A stretch of DNA of 64,000 bases from Paulinella micropora (taxonomy: Eukaryota; Cercozoa; Imbricatea; Euglyphida; Paulinellidae): positions 17,501 to 81,500 of the forward strand of contig WBZZ01004542.1 in the NCBI GenBank assembly GCA_019918135.1. Direction: 5' to 3'. The position numbers and the translations under genes are program-made. Each line of letters begins with the position of its first letter. Position 1 is the stretch's first letter. Below are positions 21,580 through 31,011 of the stretch, one piece after another. The notes beneath the pieces were generated by a model. That model saw only the letters and a list, made by a program, of their open reading frames with translations. It did no database searches and had not been told where the DNA came from.

Positions 21580-22015
21580 GACAAGCGGCTGACGAGCGCT
21601 ACAAAAAAAAAGGCGACGAAGTTCTTTTTTTGTAGAGGTGCACAAACCTTGTGTCAGCTTTGCCAGGCCACGAACCCCGTCGCTGCTATTCGGCTGTTTC
21701 TGTAGGCCTCCTAAACGTTTTACTGCGTGGACAATCAAGCTGTGCACTAGCCAGAACTAAAAAAAGAAAAACAAGTCTTGGAGCGTAGCCGAAAGATAAT
21801 TATATATCACCATGAAAAAAGAAATCTTGCAACCCAAAGCAAAAAACAAGCATCAGGAAAAGCAAGTCAGTCGTCGTTTTTTTGATGATCTTTTAATTAA
21901 AAACTGAAATATTCCCGAACGCCGACCGGTGTTTCTCATCTATGCCGTTCAAAAGGGGGGTTTCCGAAAATGAGAAGACAGAACGTACGGCCAAACTAAT
22001 TCTTTCTTAATAATA
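21580..22015. other. AT-rich spacer with one possible very small ORF
   Basis: No clear gene. The AT content rises after 21700 and there are no long G runs, unlike other spacers. A 31-codon ORF lies inside it (see 21812-21907). Confidence 0.45.
21812..21907 (+). CDS. Possible 31-residue basic peptide
   Basis: ATG in a good context (accATGa), three bases after a tatatat stretch, ending TGA. Lys/Arg-rich with a QVSRRFFDDLLIKN end. Too short to judge; may be chance in AT-rich sequence. Confidence 0.2.
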   Translation: MKKEILQPKAKNKHQEKQVSRRFFDDLLIKN

Positions 22016-22267
22016 TCAAGAGGTCGTGCCTGCGGGGTCACTGTGGGCGCGCTGCGCGGTGGCCTCCAGCCCGGACACGCGCGCTTCCAGCATTTGCAGG
22101 CGCCTGAGCGTTTCTTGTTCGAACCAGTTCAGCGACACGACCTGCGCCTGGCACTGCTGTGCCAACAGGGCATTCACGCTCGCTTGTGTCTCTACGAAGG
22201 CCTGCAAGTCCGAAACCGACGCCGCTGCTTTGGGAGATGGCTGAGTACCAGCGGTCGCGTGCTGCAT
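22016..22267 (-). CDS. Small coiled-coil protein
   Basis: 83 residues from the ATG at 22267 (MQHATAGTQPSP); a GTG at 22288 would add seven residues. After a Pro/Ala-rich start, residues about 20-75 form an amphipathic helix with heptad-like leucines and a WFEQETLRRLQMLEARVSGLEA stretch best read as a coiled coil. No known family. Short coiled-coil proteins of this kind are common virion or scaffold components. Intact, single copy. Confidence 0.55.
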   Translation of the reverse strand: MQHATAGTQPSPKAAASVSDLQAFVETQASVNALLAQQCQAQVVSLNWFEQETLRRLQMLEARVSGLEATAQRAHSDPAGTTS

Positions 22268-22798
22268 GCCAGAGAAAAGAAAAGCCACGCGGTGGTTTCT
22301 GTTTTTTTTGGACGGGGCGTTTTTTTTGTTCTTAACAAATTTACGAGGCCTCCGTGATTTGTTTTTGGAAATTCAGTGCCTACACACCAAAAAAAAACCG
22401 ACCACAAAGAGAAGGCGGCGGGGAGGGAGCAACAAATCCACTTGGTTCGGCCGAAACCACCGAACTGAGCGACTTCTTGTCTCCTTTTTTTAGTTCTTCT
22501 TGGGAGGTTTCCTTTGGGCCCCTTTTTTGTGCGCAAAGGATGCCTGCCGGGTGCTAGGAGCCAACGGAGCAACGCGGGAGGGGGGGCCGCGCGGACCCCA
22601 CAGCCCCCCGTGGTGTTGTCTCTCTCCGTCCGGGGGGGGCCGGCCCCCCCCCCCCCGGACGGAGAGAGCGAGAGAGGAAAAACAAGGGGAGAGGGTGGTG
22701 TTCCCTTTCTCAGAAAAGACAATGCCTTGCCCCCCCCCGTTTCTTCTCCCCCCCCCCCCAACCGCTTTTTCTCTCTCAAAAGCCAAAGCCTCTCGGAC
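22268..22798. other. Spacer with a large GC hairpin
   Basis: Divergent space between the coiled-coil gene and the kinase. No gene. Poly-T/A runs, then G- and C-runs, and the inverted repeat at 22620-22668. Confidence 0.55.
22620..22668. repeat. Perfect-armed GC hairpin
   Basis: Arms CTCTCTCCGTCC (22620-22631) and GGACGGAGAGAG (22657-22668) are exact complements; between them G8-CC-GG-C13 extends the stem by about ten more pairs. Very stable in DNA or RNA. It lies 130 bases before the kinase start. Confidence 0.8.
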
Positions 22799-23974
22799 AT
22801 GCAGGCGTGGTGGAACAGGCTATCTTCGCAACTGCGGCTGGGGCCCGAATGTGAGCCGTGGCTAAACGCACAACAGACACGGGAGCTGCTGGACATGCTG
22901 GCGGACTCGACGGAGCTGGGCGCCGGCTCGTACGGCACTGTGGTCGGCCGGCGGGGGTGCGGCATCGCGGTTAAGCTGACGTTCGACCCCGACGGGGAGC
23001 AGGAGAAGGGCCTGAGAATCGGCGCCCAGCACGGCGTCGGCTGCCAGCTGCTGTCCAAGCTGGGCCTGAACGCCGCGACGTTGTTCAGCTACAAATGCCA
23101 ACAGCGGGACCTGCGGGCCGCGATCGCGCGCACGTGCACGCACTTCAGGCGCTCCGGCAACGATCTCGCCCGCTGGAACGGCTTCTCGGCTCTGGTGCTG
23201 GAGCGGCTGGATACGGATCTGCAAAAGTTTCTGGATTCCTGCACGCTGAAAAGCGCGGACTTGTGCACACAGGTGCTGGAGCCCGTGCTTAGCCGTCTCA
23301 GGGCCCTGAGCAGGCTGCGGTGGTTCTTCCACGACGCCAAACCCTCCAACATCCTGCTAGATGTGAATGAACACAACGTCGTCAACAGGGTGCTGCTGGG
23401 CGACCTGGACATGGGCTGCCTGTCCAAGCTGAAGCCGGGCCCCGACTAAGGGGACGCGCTAGTAGCCTACGTGGCGTCCGTCAGCCCCGACGCAAACAGG
23501 TTCTGGAAGGCCTGGCGCCTGGCGGTCTGCTTCTTCATCGAGGGGCTTGGCAGTGACGGCGGCCGCTACTGGCGCCTTTACGCGCTATCGCAGTTGAGCC
23601 TACCGGAGAAGGCCGTCCTATGCGAGGTGGCGCGCGAGCCAGCTGTGTGCTTTACAGGCACGGACCCCGACAGGCTGCGCGTCGCGCTCGGGATGAACAG
23701 GCCCGAACAGGAGCAGGAGCTGCTTGCGCACCTCTCCGGCGACGCCCAGAAGCCCGTGCGGACCTTGCGTGAGGCCCTGCGCCTGCGCGGCCCCAGGCAC
23801 CTCACGCTTTACGTGCTAAGCTGGCTGGCCAAGCGCCGGCGCGACCCCGTGGACAAGTCGGTCAGAGTGCTGCGGTGGGCGCTCGGGACCGCGCGTTGTA
23901 ACGGGGTGCTGTACGCGGTAGTGGCCGTGCGCCTAGCAGGCCTGACCGGCTGGCCCCTCCCCACGACACAATGA
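22799..23974 (+). pseudogene. Serine/threonine protein kinase-like, in-frame stop
   Basis: ATG 22799 (MQAWWNRLSSQLRLGP). Kinase motifs in order: glycine loop LGAGSYGTVVG, beta-3 lysine GIAVKLTF, catalytic loop FFHDAKPSNILLD (HxDxKPxN), and GDLDMG in the DFG position. A single TAA (23447-23449) follows shortly after GDLDMG; beyond it the same frame continues for 175 codons (VSPDANRFWKAW...), the C-lobe. So one substitution separates this from a 391-residue kinase. Read-through or a changed code is unlikely because TAA ends other genes here. Catalytic residues K, D, N and the DxD/G site are all present. Role in infection unknown. Confidence 0.7.
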
Positions 23975-24299
23975 CTTTGCCGCCGCCCTTTTCTCTCTCT
24001 CTCTCTCTCTCTCTAGAGTACCGGCCGCCTGTCATCAAATTACCCCCGCGCCCGCCTACTCCCCCTTCAAACATCCCAAGCCGCGCACTCTTTTTGCTCC
24101 CCCTCCCCTTTATTTCTCTCCAACCCATCCCCTCCCCCCCGCTCGTCCCGTCCAAAGTCCTTCCCGTGCTGGCACCAAAACCAAAAAGAGTGCGCGGCTT
24201 GGGGTATTTGTATTATTATTAATAAAAAGATTGTACTAGTAAAAAGGAATTACAAGGCTTCAACGATTAGCCAGGCGCGGGCAGCAGGAAAAGAAAAAC
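23975..24299. other. Pyrimidine-rich spacer
   Basis: No gene. A CT dinucleotide run (about 23993-24014), C/T-rich sequence, then attattattaataaaaagatt (24208-24228), an AT-rich element that may be the promoter of the next gene. Confidence 0.45.
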
Positions 24300-26124
24300 A
24301 TGGCTGCACCAGACGGAGCAGATGAGGTCATCAAGTTCGCCAAGGACTTTAGGAGGCTGCATGTTCGTTCCGCCGCCTGCAAATCCTCCAGGTGTGTCTT
24401 TGTTTCTGAAATCAAGAGAGACTCTGAGCATCTGTACGACCCTTTCCTTAAGACCCTGAATTTATTTATAACAACTGGGCCAAGGTCGTGAAGCTTTACA
24501 TCCTGAACTTTGCGCTGGACAAGGATCCGTACCCGCCCTGGTACACGGCCCTGGCCACGGCCTTTAGCTACTTCGATTGTCCGTGGCCCGTCAACACAAG
24601 TAATATGCCGTACGTCAGTGACTTGACGGGGATGGCACAGGACCCCGACAAAGTCCGCAGCCTAAACGAACTCGATCTTGAAGTACGTGTTTTCCAGGAC
24701 CATTTGAGCACAAGTGGCACCGTGTTCGGCCTCGTGAAGGACGTGCTGAAGAATAATGCCAGGGCTCGGTATTCTCTGAGGGACGCCCTTTACCAAACTA
24801 AAGCCCTCAGGCAAAGGAGGCTTGCGGACTCGGGAGGTTGTAGCCCACAGATCCGGGCACTGCTCGAAGCCGACGTCGTCAGAAAGCCCAAAAGCAGCGA
24901 CGACGCGCCGTGGTCCTTGGTTATGCAAACGCTGGTACAAAAGTTACTCGCGCGCGCGACCGGCCCGACCGGCCCGGTCGGCGCGACTGGCCCGAAAAGC
25001 TCTAGGTCCGGCTTCGCGAGGCTTGTTTTTTTCTTTTCTTCCAAATGTCTTCGCACCCTTTGGTACCCTTTCTTTCACGCTGCTGTCTGTGCAGGACCAA
25101 GAGCCCAGCGCCGCCGCCGCCGAGGCAGCGCGGCCTCCGCGGGAGCGTCAATTCGTGCTACATCCGCGCGCTGATGCAGTGCCTGAGCTGCGTTTTTGCT
25201 ACGCGTGTGGTTCCTGGCGAGACAAGAAAGTGCATGCTTCGCGATTGCATGGCCTGTGCCATTTCGAAATTGAGCGATTATGTCCAGGGCAACACACAGG
25301 TTCCTGCAGAGGAGGACGTTGATTTCAAGTGCCTAGAAGAGGCATCCCGGCACCAACGTGACCCCGATGACCCGGAGCAAGCCTTGCTCTTCATCTGGCA
25401 GAAGATGCAAGAGCAATTAAAAGGCAATACCAGAAATCATGGTTCAATGCAGAATTCGAAGCAACTCTGGTTTCGTGGTTTCATCTTTTATGAATGTCAA
25501 GATTGTGAAACACTACTTCCCAAAACAGTTGACAGCTGGCCGGCGCTGACTGGCGAAGACGTGCACTGCGGCCCTCTCAGCGTAGTGTGCCAAACAGGAG
25601 GGCAAAAGCTAAAAGAACTTTTCACGCAACTTGTGTCTACGAAAAGTATGGCAAGAAAAGACAACCAGAAACCGGTGCGGCACAACTACTATGACCACAA
25701 ATCGACTTGCACGGGCTTAGTAGAGCTCGGGGATGGTATGCTCTGCCCAAGAGACCAACGCGCCGCGAAATACGCGATGATCTGGTTTTCTCCCAACCTA
25801 GGCAGTAAACGCATTGACCATCCGCTCACAGAGGAAGAATTCACGGTCACGTACTCTCTTGGCAAAGAGGGTGATCCAACACGAACAGAAGAAATCACGT
25901 TTCGGGTTCTGGCCTTCCTGATGCATCACGGCGACCTCCTAGGCGGCCATTACACTGCGCTCCGCAGGAGAAATGACGATTGGTGGGACGCTAATAATAC
26001 CGTAGTGACAAAAGTCGATAACTTTGAGGAGGTACTGAAATCGGCGGCAGGGCCGGGTTCATGGGTGCGGATGGTCATCTTGGAGAAGGTGCAGAAAAAA
26101 GCCCCCTCCCTCCCAACCAAATAA
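24300..26124 (+). pseudogene. Ubiquitin-specific protease (USP-type), two exons, frameshift
   Basis: Exon 1 24300-25005, intron 25006-25094, exon 2 25095-26124. The cysteine box is LRGSVNSCYIRALMQCL (usual form GLxNxGNTCYxNxxLQ) and the histidine box LGGHYTALRR followed by WWDANNTVV, so catalytic Cys, His and Asp/Asn are all in place near the expected distance. About 575 residues in all. Between 24440 and 24480 exon 1 changes frame (DPFLKTLNL to NNWAKVVKL). A collagen-like GPTGPVGATGP stretch precedes the intron. The stop overlaps AATAAA. A deubiquitinase would oppose host ubiquitin tagging and fits with the two F-box/LRR genes. Confidence 0.75.
25006..25094 (+). other. Spliceosomal intron in USP gene
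   Basis: 89 bases, GTCCGG donor, T/C-rich tract, CTGTGCAG acceptor, phase 2. Removing it joins the N-terminal region to the TKSPAPPPP...NSCYI exon in frame. Size, donor (GTCYG) and acceptor resemble the nuclease-gene intron. Confidence 0.65.
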
Positions 26125-26299
26125 ATGTTTAAACAAAGGAGCGGGACTGGCGGCGGGGAAGGCCGCCCTGTGCAATTTGCAACCAACAAGACGGAATCTT
26201 CCCATTTCCGCCCGCCCAGTCCCCCCCCCCCCCCAAGTCCCCCCCCAACCAAAGTGAGAGAGCGAAAATACATTAAAAAGAATTCTTTTGGCGGGCGGC

Positions 26300-26914
26300 A
26301 TGCTAGTGCTTTTCCGTGCAACAGCGGCCTCTTCCGACGGGTCGCACGTGGCAGTCATCAAGGACTACTGGCAGAGCCAGCACAACCTGACGCATAACCT
26401 CGCGTTGCCGCCGCACCAGCGCGCCACGGCGTTCTCGGTCCAGCCCTTTGTTAGTTTCCCGGACTGCCCGTTCGTCCGGCTCGTGGGCGCTCTCACACCG
26501 GAGTACAACCGGGAGAATCTACGGTGGCACTACTTCGGACCAAAGACGCGCGCGGCCCGGGAGGTGTCGTACGACGGCTTCACTTTTGTCAGGAGCCGCG
26601 TGTGGCTGCGGCAACAGGACTGGGAGCGCGCTGTGCTGGTCTTGGAGGTCCAGTGCCGGGGGCCCTCGGCCTGCAGTCTTAACTACACGCCCGTGGTGGT
26701 GTGCACCACGGGCTACGCCACCGTGGGCGGCTTGGGCCTCGGTGCTCTCCTCTTGCTAGCCACCAACCTAGCGTTAGTGCTGTTGTTTTGTCGTGCCAAG
26801 GCTGCGGTCTGTGCTTGGCACCTGCCCGCTCTGTGCCTGGGCTCCGTTTCCACCATACTAGCCATTGTGGCAATAACGCTGTGGGCCCAGCACGACGTCG
26901 TGTACACACTCTAG
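26300..26914 (+). CDS. Unknown membrane protein with two C-terminal spans
   Basis: 204 residues from the ATG at 26300. The first 130 residues are a soluble-looking, probably external domain with paired cysteines (PDCPFV, QCRGPSACSLNY) and an N-x-S/T site; then two hydrophobic spans (about residues 138-165 and 172-195) separated by a short Cys-containing loop, ending in a short tail. No classical signal peptide. AATAAA near 27004 is a candidate polyadenylation signal. Could be a virion envelope or host-membrane protein; family not recognised. Single copy, intact. Confidence 0.6.
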   Translation: MLVLFRATAASSDGSHVAVIKDYWQSQHNLTHNLALPPHQRATAFSVQPFVSFPDCPFVRLVGALTPEYNRENLRWHYFGPKTRAAREVSYDGFTFVRSRVWLRQQDWERAVLVLEVQCRGPSACSLNYTPVVVCTTGYATVGGLGLGALLLLATNLALVLLFCRAKAAVCAWHLPALCLGSVSTILAIVAITLWAQHDVVYTL

Positions 26915-27071
26915 CTAGTCTGTCCCTTCAAATACCCTGAAAGAAAAAGAACAGTTCTTTTTTATTTGCTTAGCCTGCTTTTTTTTGTTCTCTCGGCTCT
27001 TAAAAAAATAAAGTCTTTTCTTTTGTTGCTGCCTGGAGCGCTTTTTTCTTGGGGGTAAGAGGCCGAGAGAG

Positions 27072-28434
27072 TCAGGGCCGGGCCCTAAACGTAGCTATGC
27101 GCGCTATGGCCACCACAAATTGTTCCACGTCCTCTACCGTGAGCGTGTTGTTACGCGCCTGTCGCATCACGTATTTTAGGTTCTTAACCATGTAGCATCC
27201 TGAAGGAGCAGTTGGTAAGACGAGAGACGACCCCGTGAATTCAGGCAGCCATTGGTTTTTTTTGTTGTCCAGGCTGACTGGGTTAAGCGGTTGTAGATAG
27301 TACGCGGCGGTGGTGCAGGCCCCGTACACAAAGTCGGTTGTCTTGTCTCCGCACGACATAACAACGTCGAACCACCATTGAGCACAACGCGTGAGGGCAT
27401 CCTGGTGTTTTCTGAGTGTGTCGTAAATGCAATCGAGCATATGCAGAGTAACAGCTTTTGGCAGCCATTGCAGGCTGTTGGCCAGCATGCTGACCAGGTT
27501 CGAAAACTTTAGAAAAGTGTGTCTGGCTTCTTCTGGAAATCTGGCTTCGGGCTGGATGCGGAGGCAATAGAACGGCTCCGCGTCCAGCAGCATGAGGTGC
27601 TGGTCAGAAAGACGGTACGCCACGTTTTCGGGCTTGAAGTCTGCAAATTCTAACCCTGCGTTGGACAGAAGCCCTAGCAGTTTGTCGAGGAAGACAATAA
27701 TCTTTTGGTTCAAACCAGGCACTTGTGGTACCTTGTTTTCAGAAGCTGCTTCAAGTCAACATGGCCACCAGCGCTAGTACCCACAATATAATCCATGATG
27801 ACATAGACGTTTTGTCCGGCCCTGTCGGTGGCCAAGCGTTATTTTGTATCTATCTCTTCCGAGTCATTGCAGATTTGCAGGCAGCCGTAGATCTTGGGCG
27901 CCATTTTGCCACGCCTGAACAAGTACGACTGCAACTGGATGAAATCCACTAGGTCGCCTAGCAAAGGGTTCTTCAGGTTGGCGGGCTTGTGGCGCTTGGT
28001 CAGCCTCTTCAGCACTACCTTGTGATCTTTCAACAGCAGAACTTCACCATCATTATCTTCTTTATTACTTTTTGGTGTTAGTTCTTCTGGCTTGTAAAGT
28101 CGATACAAGTCGCCCCGCCGAATGGCCAGGAAGTCGAGGCCCTCAGGAAAGGCTTGCTTGAGTTGCCGTTCCAAGAAATTGCCGTCGCGCTGCTTTTTTG
28201 TCAGAGCTGCTAAATGGTCCGGCCAAGGCTGTTGGCCAGGCCGCTTGTGGTTGATGACATAGTAAGCAAAGGGCGCCAGCGCAGGACCCTGCACTGCAGT
28301 TTCCTCGGGTCTAGGTTGGGTTTTTGCACTAGGGTTCGGCACTGTGGGCACCGGAAGGCGTGTTGCAGCCCAAACTTCTCAATAAGCGTCGCCCGGTTCT
28401 GGGCTACCGTGACAACTTTGCCATCGCCGCTCAT
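27072..28434 (-). pseudogene. Divergent kinase-like protein K2 (several frameshifts)
   Basis: ATG at 28434 (MSGDGKVVTVAQNRATL). Parts, in three or more frames: a Cys pair segment (FRCPQCRTLVQ...LRWRP), an N-lobe with LLLKDHKVVLKRL, MAPKIYGCLQIC, a hinge-like VYVIMDYIVG, the catalytic-loop equivalent FADFKPENVAYRL, LLDAEPFYCL in the DFG position, RCAQWWFDV, and a C-terminal LTVEDVEQFVVAIARIA. It is a paralogue of the plus-strand gene at 31012-32450: the same order and the same unusual PFYCL and DVEQFV motifs. HRD has become FAD and DFG has become DAE, so activity is doubtful. At least three frame changes. Confidence 0.6.
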
Positions 28435-29142
28435 TTTTAGAGACAATAGGGGGGCGAGGGAGGGGGGGGGCACAGGAGCAGACAAAACCGAAGAACGAGA
28501 ACGGGCGGGGAGCGGAGGAGAGAGAAGAGGGCGGCGGAACCGAAGGACACAAATAACCGGAGAGCAAAAAAAAACGGAGAAGAAAAAAAAAGGGAGCAAA
28601 AGGCTTTTGTCTACTTAATCGACCCCGGCGTTTCCCTCCATTCCCTTACGCTCTAACCTTGGCTCCAAAACTATTGCCGGTGTAGGAGAAGGAGAGAGTA
28701 GGGCGCGGCGTTGGGGCAGGGAAAGTAGTTTCCTTGGCCCCTTAAGCCCCCCCCTCACCCTCCCGACCCACCTTTCCCCCCCTCACCCTCCCGACCCCAC
28801 CTTTCCCCCCCCTTCTCCCTCCCGAACCACCTTTCCCTCCCCTTTCTGTTTTCTGGCCGGTAGTGCGGCCCCCCCCCCCGCCTCGCAGCTTCACGGAAAC
28901 AAAAAACGAGAAGTAAGAGGACTGGATGGGGGGGGGGGGCAAGAGGCGGGGAAGGGAGAAGGAAAATAGGCGAGAAGAGGTGAGGCAAGGAGCTAGCAGA
29001 AAGGAAGGTGGTTTTACTTCTTGCCGCGCGTTGACTTTCCCCATTTGCCCGTTTTCCCCATTTGCCGTTTTCCCATTTCCTCCGTTTTGCCCATTTCCCA
29101 TTTCCTCCGTTTCCCTTTTTTTTGAATAGCCCGTAACGAGGG
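28435..29142. other. Divergent spacer between kinase-like K2 and helicase
   Basis: No gene. G-rich on one half and C-rich on the other, with a thrice-repeated ccctcaccctcccgacccacctttcccccc unit near 28750-28830 and a repeated cccatttgccgttttccc unit near 29035-29110. These short tandem repeats just before the helicase start may be regulatory. Confidence 0.5.
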
Positions 29143-30809
29143 ATGCCCCGACGCAGGTTGAGCCGTGTCCAGGAGGAGGCGGTCGAGTACTGCGTCAAGC
29201 ACCGCCGAGTGTTGCTAGCGCTGGCCCCGGGCACGGGCAAGACGGCGATCGCGCTGACGGCGCTGAGCCGCACACGGCAGGAGAGTTTGCCCGCGCTGAT
29301 CCTGAGCCCCACCAGTAACTGCAGCCACTGGATTAAGGAAGCAGAGCGTTGGCTGGGCATGCGGCACCGGCCCGAGGCGTACCAGGGCCAGGCGGTAACG
29401 GGCAGACCACACACCTGTGCCTGATCGGCAGCGGCCAACAGAGGTTTCCCGTGCCCGGGGCGCTGATCTACGTGATGTCTTACCAGATGGCGCTGAGCCT
29501 GTACAAGCAGGGCAGGCTGCAAGCGGGGTTGCGCGCCGCCATCCTAGACGAAAGCCACGTGCTGACGAACATGCGTTCGCAGACAACGCTGATGACGCAC
29601 AGCCTGTTCCAGCAAGCGCTCGTGCCGATGTGCCTGTGCCTGACGGGGACGCCGGCCAACCGCACAGTGCAGCTGTGGCCGCAACTGACGCTGCTGTGCC
29701 CCGACGGCTGCGCGCGCGGGGGCTGACGTACAGCCGGTTCGTGCTGCGGTACTGCGCCGGGCGCCAGGTGCAGCGGGGCTACGACCGCGCGGCGCGCAAG
29801 CCGCTGTTCGTGCTGGACGCCGCTGGCAGCTCTAACCTAGCGGAGCTGTGCAAACTGCTGGCGCAGTTCTGCCTGTTTATCAGGGAGGCGTCGAGCGCCG
29901 AGGAGGGCGAACTGGTGCCGGCGAACGGCGTGGCGGCCGGCGCGCAAGGAGAATTCACGTACGAGCGCCGGGTCGTCATCCTGAAGCCAGCGGCCGCGGA
30001 CGCGGAGCGGCTGGACGCGCTGTGGCGGCACGACGTCAGCAGCCTACCGAGCCTGGAGGCTCAGCTCGGCGCCCAAGAGGTGGTGGACGTGAAGGAGGCG
30101 GAGGCGGTGCTGTCGTCGTACGGCGGCCTGCCGCTGGAGCTGCCGCCGCAATCGGCGGCGCCGCCGCCACCGAAACGACGGCGTTTCCAGCGGCACCAGG
30201 ACGCGCAGCCCGAGCTCTCGCGGCTGCTACTGTTCAGCCGCTGCTACGACGAGTCCAAGAAGGTCAAGCAGCGGCTGTCACACGCGTTCTTTGAGCGCGA
30301 GGTCGAGCCCCTGCTGCGGGACAGGCATTCGGCCCACAAGGTGCTGCTGTTCTGCGAGAACCAGGACACGTGGGAGCTGCTGCAGCAGTGGTTGGGGGCT
30401 GTGTGGTCGCACAAGCGCCGGCCGCACAAGTACTTCGTAGCCATCAACGGCACCACGCCGCAGGCCAAGCGCGCGGAACTGGTAGCGCAGTTCCAGGACG
30501 ACCGGCCGCTGCCGGGCGGCGGTGCTGAGCATCCGCGCGGCCGGGCAGGGGCTAAACTTGCAGGCGGCGAACCACGTGTTCTTCTTCCAGCTGACGTGGT
30601 CCGGCGGCGACCTGTTGCAGGCCGAGCGCAGGGCCTGCCGCAAGGGGCAGAAACGGCACGTCCGGATCTGTATTTTGTTGCTGGACACTTTTATCGAGCG
30701 CCGGCAGTGGGCGTTGAACATGGAGAAAGTCACTAACCAGACCACGTTCCTGCGCCGGCCGGCCGTAGCGAACCAGCTGCAGACCGCCGACCACGAGTTT
30801 TTTGTTTGA
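29143..30809 (+). pseudogene. SNF2-type superfamily 2 helicase (frameshifts)
   Basis: ATG 29143 (MPRRRLSRVQEEAVEYC). Motif I ALAPGTGKTAIAL, motif Ia LILSPTSN, motif II LDESHV, motif III LTGTPANR, motif V IRAAGQGLNLQAANHVFFF and motif VI QAERRACRKGQ are all present, in the order and form of SNF2/SMARCAL1-like enzymes. They lie in four frame sections, with changes near 29400, 29715 (in GGGGG) and 30510 (gccgggcggcgg). A Pro/Arg-rich NLS-like linker (PPPKRRRFQRH) sits between the lobes. About 555 residues in total, compact for the family. Probably acts in viral DNA replication, repair or transcription. All motifs retained argues for recent decay or run-length errors. Confidence 0.78.
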
Positions 30810-30991
30810 ATTTGTTTTTGTGTGCTTCAGATGAACGTAAGGCGGGCGAGGAGATTTTTTGTTTGTAATAATTTTGCGCCTGCCAGGCGCGGGGGGGGGC
30901 CCACCGCGAAACTTTTTTTTTTCATATTTTAAAAAAACCAATGATTCGTCTCCCTGTCTTTTTTTTGTCTTTTCTTCCTCCCGGCTGAAAA

Positions 30992-30999
30992 TATAAATT
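30992..30999 (+). promoter_or_regulatory. TATA-like box before kinase-like K3
   Basis: TATAAATT followed by aataaaagcaaa and the ATG at 31012. Very short distance to the start codon, so it may instead be part of an AT-rich initiator. Confidence 0.35.
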
Positions 31000-31011
31000 A
31001 ATAAAAGCAAA

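Noticed and set aside
22799..23974. Stop-codon reassignment to explain in-frame TAA/TAG
   Set aside because: TAA, TAG and TGA all end genes in this block and copies differ at the stops, so they are mutations.
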